Shown here piece by piece: positions 49,689 to 59,598 of a stretch of 64,000 nucleotides of DNA. The stretch's first letter is position 1; every line of letters starts with the position of its first letter. Origin of the DNA: Enterococcus crotali. Its GTDB lineage: Bacteria; Bacillota; Bacilli; Lactobacillales; Enterococcaceae. A program made the position numbers and the translations under genes. Below the pieces are notes generated by a model. It did no database searches. It was given only the letters and a program-made list of their open reading frames with translations, and was not told the origin of the DNA. The stretch is from assembly GCF_000633635.1 (NCBI RefSeq), contig NZ_AYPQ01000001.1, forward strand, positions 778,820 to 842,819, given 5' to 3'.

Positions 49689-51749
49689 TTATATAGTTTG
49701 TGTTGCTTTTTGCAAATTTTTAGCTTGTTCAAATAACATTTTTTGCGTCCGAGTATTTTCCAGTACCTCAATTGTTTTTAAAATATCCCGAGCTTCTCTA
49801 GTTCCTTCCATGATTCGTCTAGCAACCTTACTATCTCCCATATTTAAAAGTACAGCACCGTTACTTCTAGCATACTGATCTAGTTCACGGATCATCGGTG
49901 CCTCAGCACGCATACCTAAACATACAAACCCTAAGTCAAATGGCAACTCGATCATTTCATCATTTTTTTCAACTAAGAAACTATGTTCTTTAACTTCCAT
50001 CAGTTTTGTTTCTACATGAACTTCTACGCCGAATTTTTCTACGATTTCCATCATTGCAAGCTTAGTGATCAAATCTAAATCTTTTCCAATTTCACCTTGC
50101 ATTTCCACAATACTAACTTTTTTAGCGCCACGTTCAGCGTAATATTCTACAACGTCCAAACCTACAGCACCACCGCCGATCACAACGATTTCTTTTCCTT
50201 CGAATTCTTGGAATTTTGACATATCATCTAAAATGTCAAAAATAGAAAAGATTTTTCTGTTTGGATTATCTAATTGTTCTTTTAAACCATTGATTGGTGG
50301 CAATAAAGGTTTTGCACCAGTTGCATTCACAATAATATCTGGTCCGATTGCTTCAATGTCTGACAATGTTGCAGTGTGATTGAGATGAATCGCTAAGTTA
50401 TCCAGTTCTTTACAACGATTGATTTCATACGTAATGAAATCATCGATTCTTTTCTTATCCGGGAAACGAGCTATTTCATGCCCTAAACCACCTAGATAAT
50501 CTTTTTGTTCAAAGAGTTCAACATTTACCCCAACTTCAGCCGCTGTTGCAGCAGCTTCAAGTCCAGTCGTTCCCCCACCGATCACCACCATTTTGGTTGG
50601 ATGTAACACAGGCTTCATTTTGTAATCATCTTCATAATGTAGATCTGGATTGACTGTACAACGCATTGGACGTGCTTTAGCAATTCGATGGTCTGCACAA
50701 CCAATATTGCAAGAAATACATTTTCTTAACAGATCTTCTTGTCCGTTCGCTACTTTATTGACCCAATTAGGCTCTGCAATCAATCCTCGACCCATTGCCA
50801 ATAAATCTGCATCGCCAGACTCTAGTATTTCTGTCGCACGTTTTGGACTACGAATATTTCCAGAAGTCACAGTAACTTTGTCAGGGAAGCGTTCTTTGAC
50901 AGCTTTTGACATGTAAGCACGCCAACCATCCGCTAAGTTCATTTTATCGATTTGATATTGTAAGCTGTCATTCAAGGCAGCAGAGACATTTAAAATATCT
51001 ACTTCATCTGCAAAATAACTTAAAATTTCGATCGTGTCTTCTAATGTATTGCCGCCTTCCAATAATTCATCCGCACTAAACCGAAGTGAAATCGGGAAAA
51101 ACGGGCCGACAGCTTTTCGGACTGCTTCAACGACTAATTTAGTCAAACGAGCGCGATTTTCTGGACTTCCGCCAAATTTATCCGTTCGTTTATTGTATAA
51201 AGGTGATAGAAATTGACTTAAAAGATACGAATGTCCTGCGTGAATTTCTACACAATCAAAGCCAGCACGTTGCGCTCTTAAGGCTCCATCTGCATAGCGA
51301 TCAACGATTCCATAAATTTCTTCTTCAGTCAATGGACGTGGAATTGGATTGCCTTTTTTTGAAGGAATGTTTGATGCTGAAACAGGTTGCTCTCCTTCTA
51401 AACGTAATCCATAGGCCGATGCTCCTGCATGGTTGATTTGAACTGAAGTACAGGCGCCATAAGCATGCATTTTTTCATTAAAATGCCATAGTCCAGATAT
51501 ATATTGATCATTATCCATTCTTAATTGGCGAGCACCATTTGTCCCCATAGGATAATCAATACAGACGTTTTCTAACGTAATTAAACCAGTTCCACCTTTA
51601 GCACGTTGTTCATAATATGACACATGCTGCATACTGAATGTTCCATCCATATTGGCGAAGTTCGTTCCCATTGGTGGCATAACAACACGGTTTTTTAAGG
51701 TCATTCGTTTTACAGTTAAAGGTTCAAAGATTGCTTGATAATTATTCAT
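49689..51749 (-). CDS. Fe-S flavoenzyme of the 2-enoate/2,4-dienoyl-CoA reductase type
   Basis: A 686-aa protein. The N-terminal FMN TIM-barrel (about 1-360) is of the Old Yellow Enzyme group ([35 protein letters not shown]). A [4Fe-4S] Cys cluster follows in KCISCNIGC...CTVNP, and the FAD/NADH half has two dinucleotide motifs ([33 protein letters not shown]). It reduces an activated C=C bond with NADH. The operon suggests the substrate is an unsaturated cyclic acid derived from quinate or shikimate. It heads the operon, is transcribed divergently from a LysR gene, and starts after AGGAGGTTATC. Confidence 0.85.
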   Translation of the reverse strand: MNNYQAIFEPLTVKRMTLKNRVVMPPMGTNFANMDGTFSMQHVSYYEQRAKGGTGLITLENVCIDYPMGTNGARQLRMDNDQYISGLWHFNEKMHAYGACTSVQINHAGASAYGLRLEGEQPVSASNIPSKKGNPIPRPLTEEEIYGIVDRYADGALRAQRAGFDCVEIHAGHSYLLSQFLSPLYNKRTDKFGGSPENRARLTKLVVEAVRKAVGPFFPISLRFSADELLEGGNTLEDTIEILSYFADEVDILNVSAALNDSLQYQIDKMNLADGWRAYMSKAVKERFPDKVTVTSGNIRSPKRATEILESGDADLLAMGRGLIAEPNWVNKVANGQEDLLRKCISCNIGCADHRIAKARPMRCTVNPDLHYEDDYKMKPVLHPTKMVVIGGGTTGLEAAATAAEVGVNVELFEQKDYLGGLGHEIARFPDKKRIDDFITYEINRCKELDNLAIHLNHTATLSDIEAIGPDIIVNATGAKPLLPPINGLKEQLDNPNRKIFSIFDILDDMSKFQEFEGKEIVVIGGGAVGLDVVEYYAERGAKKVSIVEMQGEIGKDLDLITKLAMMEIVEKFGVEVHVETKLMEVKEHSFLVEKNDEMIELPFDLGFVCLGMRAEAPMIRELDQYARSNGAVLLNMGDSKVARRIMEGTREARDILKTIEVLENTRTQKMLFEQAKNLQKATQTI

Positions 51750-51763
51750 GATAACCTCCTAAA

Positions 51764-51885
51764 TTTAAAAGCGAAGCGAGCTCGTTCAGCTCTGACAGAA
51801 AAACAGGAAATTGTGACTGAGGTGCTTTTTGCCTCATTCATCATTTATCTTTTTTCCGAAGAGCTAGCCCGCGTAGCTAGATAAC
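51764..51885 (-). repeat. 122-bp SD-proximal repeat, copy upstream of the enoate reductase
   Basis: The element is gap-free homologous to 38021-38142. It ends GCTTTTAAA next to the AGGAGG site of the reductase. It carries GAGCT/AGCTC and CTAGCT-type hairpins and a TGAGG...CCTCA stem. The hairpin arms differ between copies in a way that largely keeps pairing. Confidence 0.75.
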
Positions 51886-51911
51886 ATAAAAGCGGAAACA
51901 GCTCGTTCATT
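51886..51911 (-). repeat. truncated fourth fragment of the same repeat
   Basis: TAAAAGCGGAAACAGCTCGT and TCAT match the first 25 bases of the element and lie head-to-tail right next to the full copy. Confidence 0.5.
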
Positions 51912-52029
51912 TTTTGTTAAAAAGCGAGTTCACTAAAATGTTTTTATGATTGTTACTTTATTCACAATCCCTATGAATTTATTCTAATCCATCAAACCAA
52001 TAAAATCTAATGAATGTTTTTTATACTTT

Positions 52030-52052
52030 CTATAAATGAAATTTATGTATAG
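52030..52052. promoter_or_regulatory. candidate LysR-type operator
   Basis: ATAAAT-GAA-ATTTAT is a perfect palindrome in the gap between the divergent reductase and LysR genes. A matching half site, ATAAATGAA, recurs near 52115. It fits the T-N11-A LysR pattern. Confidence 0.6.
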
Positions 52053-52144
52053 ACCTTGCTTCATTTTTGCTTTATTTGATGCATATTTCTAAAATTATTG
52101 ATAAACTGTGCTTATAAATGAATTACTGATAAGGAGTATTACTT

Positions 52145-53040
52145 ATGAATTTGCGACAACTAGAGTTTTTTAGAATGTTGGCCGATACCCAACATATGAC
52201 CCATGCAGCCAAATTATTAAATACCACACAGCCTAATTTAAGCCACTCCATGTCAGAATTAGAAAAAGAATTGGACGCACAACTATTTGAAAAAAAAGGA
52301 AGAAACATTCAATTAACAAAATATGGGAAATTTTTCTATACATATGTTTCAACTGCTTTAGAAGAATTAGCTAAAGGTGAACGTGCTTTAAAGGAATTAG
52401 TTAGTCCAGAAAAAGGCTTGATTGATTTTGGTTTCATTTACACAGCAGGTTCCTTTTTAGCTCCGATGTTGATGAAGGAATTTTCAACCTATCCTGGCAA
52501 TGAACAAATCCGCTTTAACTTATTTCAAGGCAATTCGTCTGATATGACGGATTTACTCTTAAAAGAAGATGTGGATATTGCGATTACATCTAAGCTAAAA
52601 GAAGACGAACAACTTAACTACGAGATTTTAACGGAACAAGAGATTGTTTTGGTTGTGCCATTAACTCATCCTTTAGCTGCATATGACAGTATTTCGTTAA
52701 AACAAACAAGTGATTATCCTTTTGTTTATTTTAACGAACGAAGTGGTTTACGTCCTTATCTGGATAAACTATTCACTGCAGCTTCTATCACACCAACAAT
52801 CGTTTGTGAAGTAGAAGAAGATCACACCATGCTTGGATTTGTAGCGCATGATTATGGAATCGCAATGATGCCAAAAATCCCATCCATTTCTGCTTATAAT
52901 GTCAAAATCTTGACTATTGAGGACAATGTTTACCCGCGTTATATTTATTTAGCGACCAAAAAGGATCATTTTCTTTCACCGGCTGCTTTACGCTTTAAAG
53001 AGTTTATTGTTCCATTTGCGCAAATATGTTTTATCAATAG
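52145..53040 (+). CDS. LysR-family regulator (QuiR-like) of the divergent operon
   Basis: A LysR regulator with the helix-turn-helix at 1-60 (NLRQLEFFRMLADTQHMTHA, LLNTTQPNLSHSMSELEKEL) and an effector domain to about 293. It is divergent from the enoate reductase operon and probably responds to quinate or shikimate, like QuiR of Listeria. As printed the frame does not stop until 53098 and runs through a terminator hairpin. One extra A in the CAAATATG run gives a stop at 53040 and a 298-residue protein. The true end is inferred. Confidence 0.8.
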
Positions 53041-53041
53041 A

Positions 53042-53083
53042 AAAAAAGCCCGAAACAAAATCAGTTTTTGTTTCGGGCTTTTT
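53042..53083. terminator. terminator after the LysR gene
   Basis: AAAAAAGCCCGAAACAAAA against its complement TTTTGTTTCGGGCTTTTT, loop TCAG. It also faces the convergent methyltransferase gene. Confidence 0.88.
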
Positions 53084-53123
53084 CCGAATAGAGAATGAAA
53101 GCAAAAGCAGCCAAACTCAGGGT

Positions 53124-54296
53124 CTATTTTTTAATTTCGATGAAAAAAACTTTCAAATAATTTCCCTCTTCAAAGTGCTTGTTTGTTTTAAAATCACTAG
53201 GTAATTGATAGGTTTCCTTGAACTCATATCGAACCTGTTTTTCTTCTAATGCTTCAATAATCATTTTTTTATATTTATCCAAAGAGATATTTGCAGCATT
53301 GGTTGAAGCAATCAGTAAACCTTTGTCCTTTAAAATAGCAACGGAATCCTTGATCAACTCACCATAATTTTTAGCCACAGAAAAAACTTTTTTCTTATTT
53401 CGAGCAAAACTTGGTGGATCTAGAATGATTACATCATAACTTAGCTGCTTACGAACTGCATATTTAAAATACTCAAAAACATCCATTACGATGATTTTTT
53501 GATCGTCTATCGCCAAGTGATTCACTTCAAACTGCTCCTTAGTCTTAGGCAAACTACGCTTAGCTAAATCAACACTCGTTGTCATACTTGAACCGCCCAT
53601 TGCACTAGCAACAGAGAAAGCTCCTGTATAGCTAAACATATTCAATACTGTTTTCCCTGCGGCAATCCCTTCTACCAAACGTCCTCGTACTTCCTTTTGA
53701 TCTAGAAAAATCCCTGTCATCAGACCATCATTTAAATACGTGGCATAAGTGACACCATTTTCATAAACCAATAGTGGTTCCGGCGCATCTAGCCCGAATA
53801 ATTTTTGAGATTCCGGTAATGACTTGTTAGCGAAACGGATCTTTTCATAGGCTCCTTTAATCTCTGGAAAAGCTACTCTAAAAGCTTGGATAATTTCTTG
53901 CTTCTTCTTATATAGAGTTTCGTTATACCAAGAAAATACTGCGAAATCATCATAACGGTCAATAATCAAACCGCCAAGTCCATCTCCTTCTCCGTTAAAT
54001 AAGCGATAAGCGGATGTCGACTCATCTTGCTCAAATACCACGCGCCGATTTTTCGCATTTACAAATAGCCCTTCTAGAAAAGGTGAATCCACATTCCCCT
54101 GCCAATTAACGAGCCAGCCTATTCCTTTGTTCTGTTCCCCAAGGTAACCAGTTGCAATAAATTTACCTTTACTGTCGATAAATTTGACCCATTCCTGTGA
54201 AAACGACTTTTGCTCATCGAATAAATCTTCCTTTTGGATAAGGGGATATCCGCCTTTAAATTTTTTTTCAGATTTTTTTGTGACCATTATATTCAT
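53124..54296 (-). CDS. class I SAM-dependent rRNA methyltransferase, RlmI-like
   Basis: A 390-aa rRNA cytosine-5 methyltransferase-type protein. A PUA domain occupies about 1-80 and a Rossmann methyltransferase domain about 180-380. FSYTGAFSVASAMGG is the SAM-binding motif and DPPSFARNKKK is the catalytic loop. By family it methylates 23S rRNA; the target site is unknown. It is convergent with the LysR gene. Confidence 0.87.
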   Translation of the reverse strand: MNIMVTKKSEKKFKGGYPLIQKEDLFDEQKSFSQEWVKFIDSKGKFIATGYLGEQNKGIGWLVNWQGNVDSPFLEGLFVNAKNRRVVFEQDESTSAYRLFNGEGDGLGGLIIDRYDDFAVFSWYNETLYKKKQEIIQAFRVAFPEIKGAYEKIRFANKSLPESQKLFGLDAPEPLLVYENGVTYATYLNDGLMTGIFLDQKEVRGRLVEGIAAGKTVLNMFSYTGAFSVASAMGGSSMTTSVDLAKRSLPKTKEQFEVNHLAIDDQKIIVMDVFEYFKYAVRKQLSYDVIILDPPSFARNKKKVFSVAKNYGELIKDSVAILKDKGLLIASTNAANISLDKYKKMIIEALEEKQVRYEFKETYQLPSDFKTNKHFEEGNYLKVFFIEIKK

Positions 54297-54486
54297 TTTT
54301 CATTACATCCTTTAGACAAATTTGACTTTTTTTATAGGCAAGCATGCCCTTGCCCGTGTCCTTATCATTCGCTAGTATATCAAAAAATATCGCTTCTGTC
54401 GCTAGCTTTAACTACTTTACTATCCATCAACATATTAAGAAAAGTAAAATTTTATTAACTTTTCCGCCTCAAAAATCTGATTTAAA

Positions 54487-54515
54487 TTGACATAAAATTG
54501 TAGAGAGAGTAAAAT
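54487..54515 (+). promoter_or_regulatory. promoter of the ltaS-like gene
   Basis: TTGACA, exactly 17 bases, TAAAAT; about 75 bases before the start codon. Confidence 0.78.
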
Positions 54516-54592
54516 TGGAACAGTATATCGAAAGCATTTGAAACATTTCATTGCTTTCTTTTAGATTTGACTTTGGAAAGGATACGTTTACT

Positions 54593-56710
54593 TTGAATAT
54601 TATAAAAAAAATGCATATGCCTAAATTTTTAAATACCCGGCTGGGACTTTTTGGGTTTGTTGCTGTGTTGATTTGGCTGAAAAACATTTTTGCTTATACA
54701 GTTGATTTTCATTTAAGAATTGAAAATGCTCTAGAATATTTCATTCTCTTTATCAATCCAATCGCTTCTACCTTTTTCTTATTAGCGATTGCATTATATA
54801 TAAGAAGAAAGAAAGCTTCTTATATTACCATGATGGTGATTTATTTCTTGATGTCGTTACTGTTATTTTCAAACGTGGTGTATTACAGAGAATTTACTGA
54901 CTTTATCACTGTCAACACTATGCTTGGTGCTGGTAAAGTCGCTAGTGGTCTTGGTGAAAGTGCTCTACGCTTGTTTAGACCTTATGATGTGCTTTATTGG
55001 CTTGATTTTATTATTGTCGGAATTTTGTTGATCACTAAAAAAATCAAGATGGATGAACGTCCAGTTAGAGCCCGTGTTGCCGTTTCAATCAGTATGTTGT
55101 CTGCTTTGTTCTTTGTAGCAAACTTAACTTTAGCTGAAACTGCCCGCCCTCAATTATTAGGACGTCAATTTTCTCGTGACTACATCGTTAAGTTTTTAGG
55201 TTTAAATGCTTTCACAGTGTATGATGGCGTGACTACTTACCAAACGAACCAAGTCCGAGCCGAAGCTAGTGAAAATGATATGGATGCTGTTTCTGATTAT
55301 GTTAAAGACCATTACGCAGCACCGAACCCAGATACATTTGGTATGGCCAAGGGTAAAAATGTTATCTATATCCACTTGGAAAGTTTCCAACAATTTTTGA
55401 TCGATTACAAATTAAAAGATGAAAAAGGTGTTGAACATGTCGTCACACCATTCATCAACAGCTTATATCACAGTAACAGCACCTATAGTTTTGACAACTT
55501 CTTCCATCAAGTGGGACAAGGAAAAACAAGTGATGCTGAAACAATGTTTGAAAATTCATTATTTGGATTAGATCAAGGTTCTTTATTTACTCAAGTCGGT
55601 GGTAAAAATACCTTTGAAGCCGCTCCTGCTATTTTAGGTCAAGAAGCAGGTTACACCAGTGCTGTCTTCCACGGAAACGCTGGTAACTTTTGGAATCGTA
55701 ATGAGACGTACAAACATTTGGGCTATAATTACTTCTTTGATGCAAATTACTACGATGTCAATGAAGATAATTCATTCCAATATGGCTTGCATGACAAACC
55801 ATTTTTCCAACAGTCTACACAGTACTTGGAACATTTACAACAACCATTTTATTCTAAATTTATTGCTGTTTCTAACCACTATCCATATTCTCAATTTACA
55901 AATGACGAAGCTGGATTCCCGATTGCTCAAACATCTGACGAAACAATCAATGGTTATTTCGCTACAGCAAACTATCTAGATAAATCAGTTGAAGAGTTCT
56001 TTAACTATTTAAAAGCGTCTGGCTTGTATGATAACTCTGTCATTGTCCTTTACGGTGATCATTATGGTATTTCAACTTCTAGAAATGATAACTTAGCTGA
56101 ATTAGTTGGTAAAACAAAATCAACTTGGAATGACTTTGATAACTCAACAATGCAACGTGTTCCATACATGATTCATGTTCCAGGTCAAACAAACGGTGGT
56201 ATCAATCATACTTACGGTGGTCAAATCGATGCTTTGCCTACCCTATTACACTTAATGGGTATTGATACTAAAAATTATATTCAAATGGGACAAGATTTGT
56301 TCTCTAAAGAAAATGAACAACTAGTTGCCTTTAGAAACGGGAACTATGTTTCACCCAAATATACGATGCTTGGCTCTAGTATCTATGAGACAGCTACAGG
56401 TCGATTGCTAGAAGAACCAACTGAACAAGAAAAACAAGAAGCGAAAGAATTGAAAGACAAAGCGAATCTACAGCTTCAAATGTCCGACCAAACAACCAAT
56501 GGCGATTTGCTACGTTTCTACACAAACAGTGGATTAACACCAGTAAATCCAGATGATTATAATTACAAAGATCAATTAAAACAATTAGAGAAAATCGAAG
56601 AAGACAAAGGTAAAAAATCAACGAGTGTTTACAGTAAAAACAATAACACCTCAACGGTCGATAAATACCATACGGAATCTTACCAAGATTATCTAAAATC
56701 TGGAAAATAA
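54593..56710 (+). CDS. ltaS: lipoteichoic acid synthase family protein
   Basis: Adds glycerol-phosphate units from phosphatidylglycerol to build lipoteichoic acid on the outer membrane face. The protein is about 705 aa: five N-terminal transmembrane helices (to about 200), then an extracellular sulfatase-type domain. It has Glu in YIHLESFQQF, the catalytic Thr in GQGKTSDAETMFE, and Asp-His in LYGDHYGIS, which bind metal. The C-terminal tail is Lys/Glu-rich. Enterococci usually carry two LtaS paralogues; which one this is cannot be decided here. Start chosen: TTG 54593 with AAAGGAT upstream. Confidence 0.9.
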   Translation: MNIIKKMHMPKFLNTRLGLFGFVAVLIWLKNIFAYTVDFHLRIENALEYFILFINPIASTFFLLAIALYIRRKKASYITMMVIYFLMSLLLFSNVVYYREFTDFITVNTMLGAGKVASGLGESALRLFRPYDVLYWLDFIIVGILLITKKIKMDERPVRARVAVSISMLSALFFVANLTLAETARPQLLGRQFSRDYIVKFLGLNAFTVYDGVTTYQTNQVRAEASENDMDAVSDYVKDHYAAPNPDTFGMAKGKNVIYIHLESFQQFLIDYKLKDEKGVEHVVTPFINSLYHSNSTYSFDNFFHQVGQGKTSDAETMFENSLFGLDQGSLFTQVGGKNTFEAAPAILGQEAGYTSAVFHGNAGNFWNRNETYKHLGYNYFFDANYYDVNEDNSFQYGLHDKPFFQQSTQYLEHLQQPFYSKFIAVSNHYPYSQFTNDEAGFPIAQTSDETINGYFATANYLDKSVEEFFNYLKASGLYDNSVIVLYGDHYGISTSRNDNLAELVGKTKSTWNDFDNSTMQRVPYMIHVPGQTNGGINHTYGGQIDALPTLLHLMGIDTKNYIQMGQDLFSKENEQLVAFRNGNYVSPKYTMLGSSIYETATGRLLEEPTEQEKQEAKELKDKANLQLQMSDQTTNGDLLRFYTNSGLTPVNPDDYNYKDQLKQLEKIEEDKGKKSTSVYSKNNNTSTVDKYHTESYQDYLKSGK

Positions 56711-56724
56711 CACAAAACAATCAT

Positions 56725-56755
56725 AAAAGCTTGAGTAAATTACTCAAGCTTTTTT
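56725..56755 (+). terminator. terminator after ltaS
   Basis: AAAAGCTTGAGTAA, TTACTCAAGCTTTTTTA. Confidence 0.88.
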
Positions 56756-56817
56756 ATATCTTATTCATAATTAATTCATATTCTTCTTTTATACTTAGTT
56801 TAGTGAGGTGAATAGAT

Positions 56818-57528
56818 TTGAAAAGCATACGTTACGCTTTCGCCAGCGTTTCTTACCATAAAAAAATTTCCTTTGGCATTGGTGTCTGCTCTGCTTTTTT
56901 TCTTTTTGTTTTAACCGGTCTTTTGAATCTTATTGACATTGAAAAATCGTTTTATGACCAAATAAGCAAGCTGGTTAATGCTGCCGACTATCACATCAAT
57001 TATCAAAAAACTATTCAGTTTTACTCCTCATTATATCTAATTACGTTCTTTGTGTGGGGAATTCTGATGACTACTTTGCTTGTTTTCTCGTTAAAAATAA
57101 AAAAACAAGATATGATGAAATGGCGCATTATGGGATTTTCCAATCGATTTGTCATTAAGCAATCTATATTAGAAAGCGTTATTCCAATGATCACCGGAAT
57201 GATCACTGTGGCTGTGTTTCTCATTGTCTGTCAACATACATATGAATATATCTTGATACAGGCCAGGCCGTTGTTTACACAGAGTTTAGGCATCAAACCA
57301 GTTGCTTTTTTCTCATCGAACATATTGGTAGAAAGTACGCCCAATCATTTAGCAAGTACGGCTAGTAATACACATTTTTTATCTATGAGGATTAGCAGCT
57401 TACCGATTGTCGCCATTTTCAAAGCTTTTTCAAGAAACTGTCTATTATTATTGTGTGTCACATCTGGAATCACCCTATTTTCAACCTATTTTCTTTCATT
57501 AAATTCAAAAAAAGTATTTAGGACGTGA
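56818..57528 (+). CDS. FtsX-like membrane protein, divergent
   Basis: A 236-aa protein with four predicted transmembrane helices: one N-terminal (about 18-40), a cluster of two near 75-145, and one at the C-terminus. This FtsX/MacB-like outline resembles the Vex1-type permeases, but it is much shorter and lacks the usual large extracytoplasmic domain. It pairs with the ABC-like protein encoded 4 bases later. It may be a degenerate transporter subunit. Start TTG after GTGAGGTGAATAGA. Confidence 0.6.
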   Translation: MKSIRYAFASVSYHKKISFGIGVCSAFFLFVLTGLLNLIDIEKSFYDQISKLVNAADYHINYQKTIQFYSSLYLITFFVWGILMTTLLVFSLKIKKQDMMKWRIMGFSNRFVIKQSILESVIPMITGMITVAVFLIVCQHTYEYILIQARPLFTQSLGIKPVAFFSSNILVESTPNHLASTASNTHFLSMRISSLPIVAIFKAFSRNCLLLLCVTSGITLFSTYFLSLNSKKVFRT

Positions 57529-57532
57529 GTAA

Positions 57533-58084
57533 ATGAATTTTCCTTTAGCAAAAAATTGGACCGAAGATAGTTTTAATGAACTATTTCAACAACAACATAT
57601 GACTGTCGTTTTAGAGGATCAAAGCAGTATTCAAGCAGATTTTTACTTTCTCATTGATAAAACATTCGATATGAAACAGTCGATGGCGATTGGTTTTATT
57701 TTATCTGAGAATACTTTTTTACCTTATCTTTCTATCAGAGACAATCTCTTTGTCGGCTCTTCTATCAAAGAAAAAGATAAAAAGCAGTTGCTCAATACAT
57801 TATTTGATTATGTCACTCTTGATTCTAGCGTATTGATCAAATCAGAAGATGCTTTGACCACTTTTGAACAAATCAAACTGCAGTTAGTCCAATTACTTCT
57901 TATAGATAAAGATATCATCATTATTGATGATATCTTTCAAAAACTCTCTATTGCACAACGTCAAGAACTATTACCATTGCTTCAAAAAATAGCGAAAGAA
58001 AAAAAGAAAGCTATTTTAGTTCTAACAAATGATATTCAAATCGCTGAAAGTCCTTATATGGATAAAATTATCAAAACAGCTTAA
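57533..58084 (+). CDS. degenerate ABC-type ATPase-like protein
   Basis: A 183-aa protein that resembles part of an ABC ATPase but lacks the hallmarks of activity. No Walker A is present. The Q-loop-like SENTFLPYLSIRDNLF is at 58-73, the signature position (107-113) reads ALTTFEQ, the Walker B-like strand is KDIIIIDDIF (126-135) with Asp in place of Glu, and the H-loop His is Asn166. It probably cannot hydrolyse ATP by itself. It is co-transcribed with the preceding membrane protein. Function unknown. Confidence 0.6.
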   Translation: MNFPLAKNWTEDSFNELFQQQHMTVVLEDQSSIQADFYFLIDKTFDMKQSMAIGFILSENTFLPYLSIRDNLFVGSSIKEKDKKQLLNTLFDYVTLDSSVLIKSEDALTTFEQIKLQLVQLLLIDKDIIIIDDIFQKLSIAQRQELLPLLQKIAKEKKKAILVLTNDIQIAESPYMDKIIKTA

Positions 58085-58126
58085 AAAAGATCTAGTTAAA
58101 CAATTTTGTTTAACTAGATCTTTTTT
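58083..58126. terminator. bidirectional terminator, ABC-like pair and histidine kinase
   Basis: AAAAAAGATCTAGTTAAAC forms a perfect 19-bp stem with its complement, loop AATTTT. Confidence 0.92.
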
Positions 58127-58128
58127 AT

Positions 58129-59598
58129 TTAGTCTTCATCTTCTATTTCTACGTCAGGAAATGAAATAGTAAAGCTTGTCCCCTTACCTTCTTCACTTGC
58201 TACACTAATCTTCCCTTTGTGCAAACGAACCAACTGCTGAACAATTGATAGACCTAATCCAGACTCGCCATATTTAGTGTTTTTCCTAGATGGATCTACT
58301 TTATAATAACGATCCCAAATATTTTGCACTTGTTCTTCTGACATTCCAATACCGGTATCAGAAATCGTGATAATCGTTTCTAAGTAGCCTTTTTGTAAGT
58401 GAACCCGAATCTCGCCATCTTGGGTAAACTGTATGGCATTTTGAATAATATTGACCATGATCTGAACAAAACGATCATAATCTGCATACACATCAATTGC
58501 TTCATCCGCTTCTAAAATAAGCGTATCATTTGCAGAAGCTGCCTTACTCTCTAACTGGGTAAGAATATTCTTCAACGTTTCAGTTGCATCAAATTTTTTC
58601 ACCACAATACTAATTTGGTTCGTTCTGATTTTTTCATAATCTAGGTTTTCATTCACTAATCGAATTAAACGAGATGTTTCATTTTGCATGAGCTTGATAG
58701 CATTTTCTCTTTGTGTTTCTGGAATTGCATTATATTGTAGTCCCTCTAACAATCCATTGATCGTCGTCAAAGGAGTTCTCATCTCATGAGAAGCATCTGC
58801 CATGAATTGTCGCCGTCGATCTTCTTGACGATCGATTTCTTCTCTCGATTCTTTCAGTGATTCGGCCATTTTATTAAAATCTTCTGCTAAATCATCAAAT
58901 TCATCCTTATCATGTGTTATGAGTTTGATATCAAAATTACCGCTAGTTATCTCTTTCGTTGCTTTTCTCATACGGTTGATCCGCTTTACTTGAAAACTAG
59001 CGAAGAAATAGCTCAAGATCAATCCTACAATACTCGATATGATAAATCCTTTAAACAAGTTGGCTGTGATTGCATCGACACTGTCAGAAACATTCTTAGC
59101 CGGTTGAGTGATCACTAGTGCTCCTATGATCGTATTTTCATTTGACTGGGCATTGGTTTGGCTCACTGGCAGCATCACATAAGATGACATTTGCTTATTC
59201 CCATAAATATCTTTATCTATCGTTGTATACTCTTGCTGTCCAGCCATCAAACTGTCCCAATTACTTTCGATCAATGAGTAATCCAATTTCCTTTTTGTAT
59301 TGACTGGATATTGAATCGCCATTTCCCGATCGATAAAAACAAACTGCACGTCTTGATTACTTAAGACACTCTCAGACAGGGTAAATGACATATTCAGTAA
59401 TTCCTGATCTGTCATTCCAGGATAACGATTGATCGAGTCTTTCGTCTTCCAGGCTGACTGAGCATACCCTCGCAGCTGCTCATAATTTGTATCCTGCATC
59501 GTTTTTTTTGTAAGTTGTGTAAAAGAGGTGCCCACAATCAAAATAATGAGAATAATCACACCCCAAAAGGCTAGTAATTGTTGATATAAATATTTCAT
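58129..59598 (-). CDS. sensor histidine kinase, LisK/EtaS-like
   Basis: A 489-aa membrane kinase: two transmembrane helices (about 12-32 and 180-202) with an extracytoplasmic sensor domain between them, a HAMP linker (about 204-256), HisKA with the phosphorylated His in FMADASHEMRTPLT, and HATPase boxes NAIQFT, DTGIGMS and GESGLGLSIV. It follows the response regulator directly (1-base spacing). By resemblance the pair is like LisRK of Listeria and EtaRS of E. faecalis, linked to acid, envelope or osmotic stress. Confidence 0.85.
   Translation of the reverse strand: MKYLYQQLLAFWGVIILIILIVGTSFTQLTKKTMQDTNYEQLRGYAQSAWKTKDSINRYPGMTDQELLNMSFTLSESVLSNQDVQFVFIDREMAIQYPVNTKRKLDYSLIESNWDSLMAGQQEYTTIDKDIYGNKQMSSYVMLPVSQTNAQSNENTIIGALVITQPAKNVSDSVDAITANLFKGFIISSIVGLILSYFFASFQVKRINRMRKATKEITSGNFDIKLITHDKDEFDDLAEDFNKMAESLKESREEIDRQEDRRRQFMADASHEMRTPLTTINGLLEGLQYNAIPETQRENAIKLMQNETSRLIRLVNENLDYEKIRTNQISIVVKKFDATETLKNILTQLESKAASANDTLILEADEAIDVYADYDRFVQIMVNIIQNAIQFTQDGEIRVHLQKGYLETIITISDTGIGMSEEQVQNIWDRYYKVDPSRKNTKYGESGLGLSIVQQLVRLHKGKISVASEEGKGTSFTISFPDVEIEDED

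Noticed and set aside
53007-53204. Small overlapping frames near the LysR terminator
   Set aside because: They overlap a terminator and the convergent methyltransferase gene and have no ribosome binding site.
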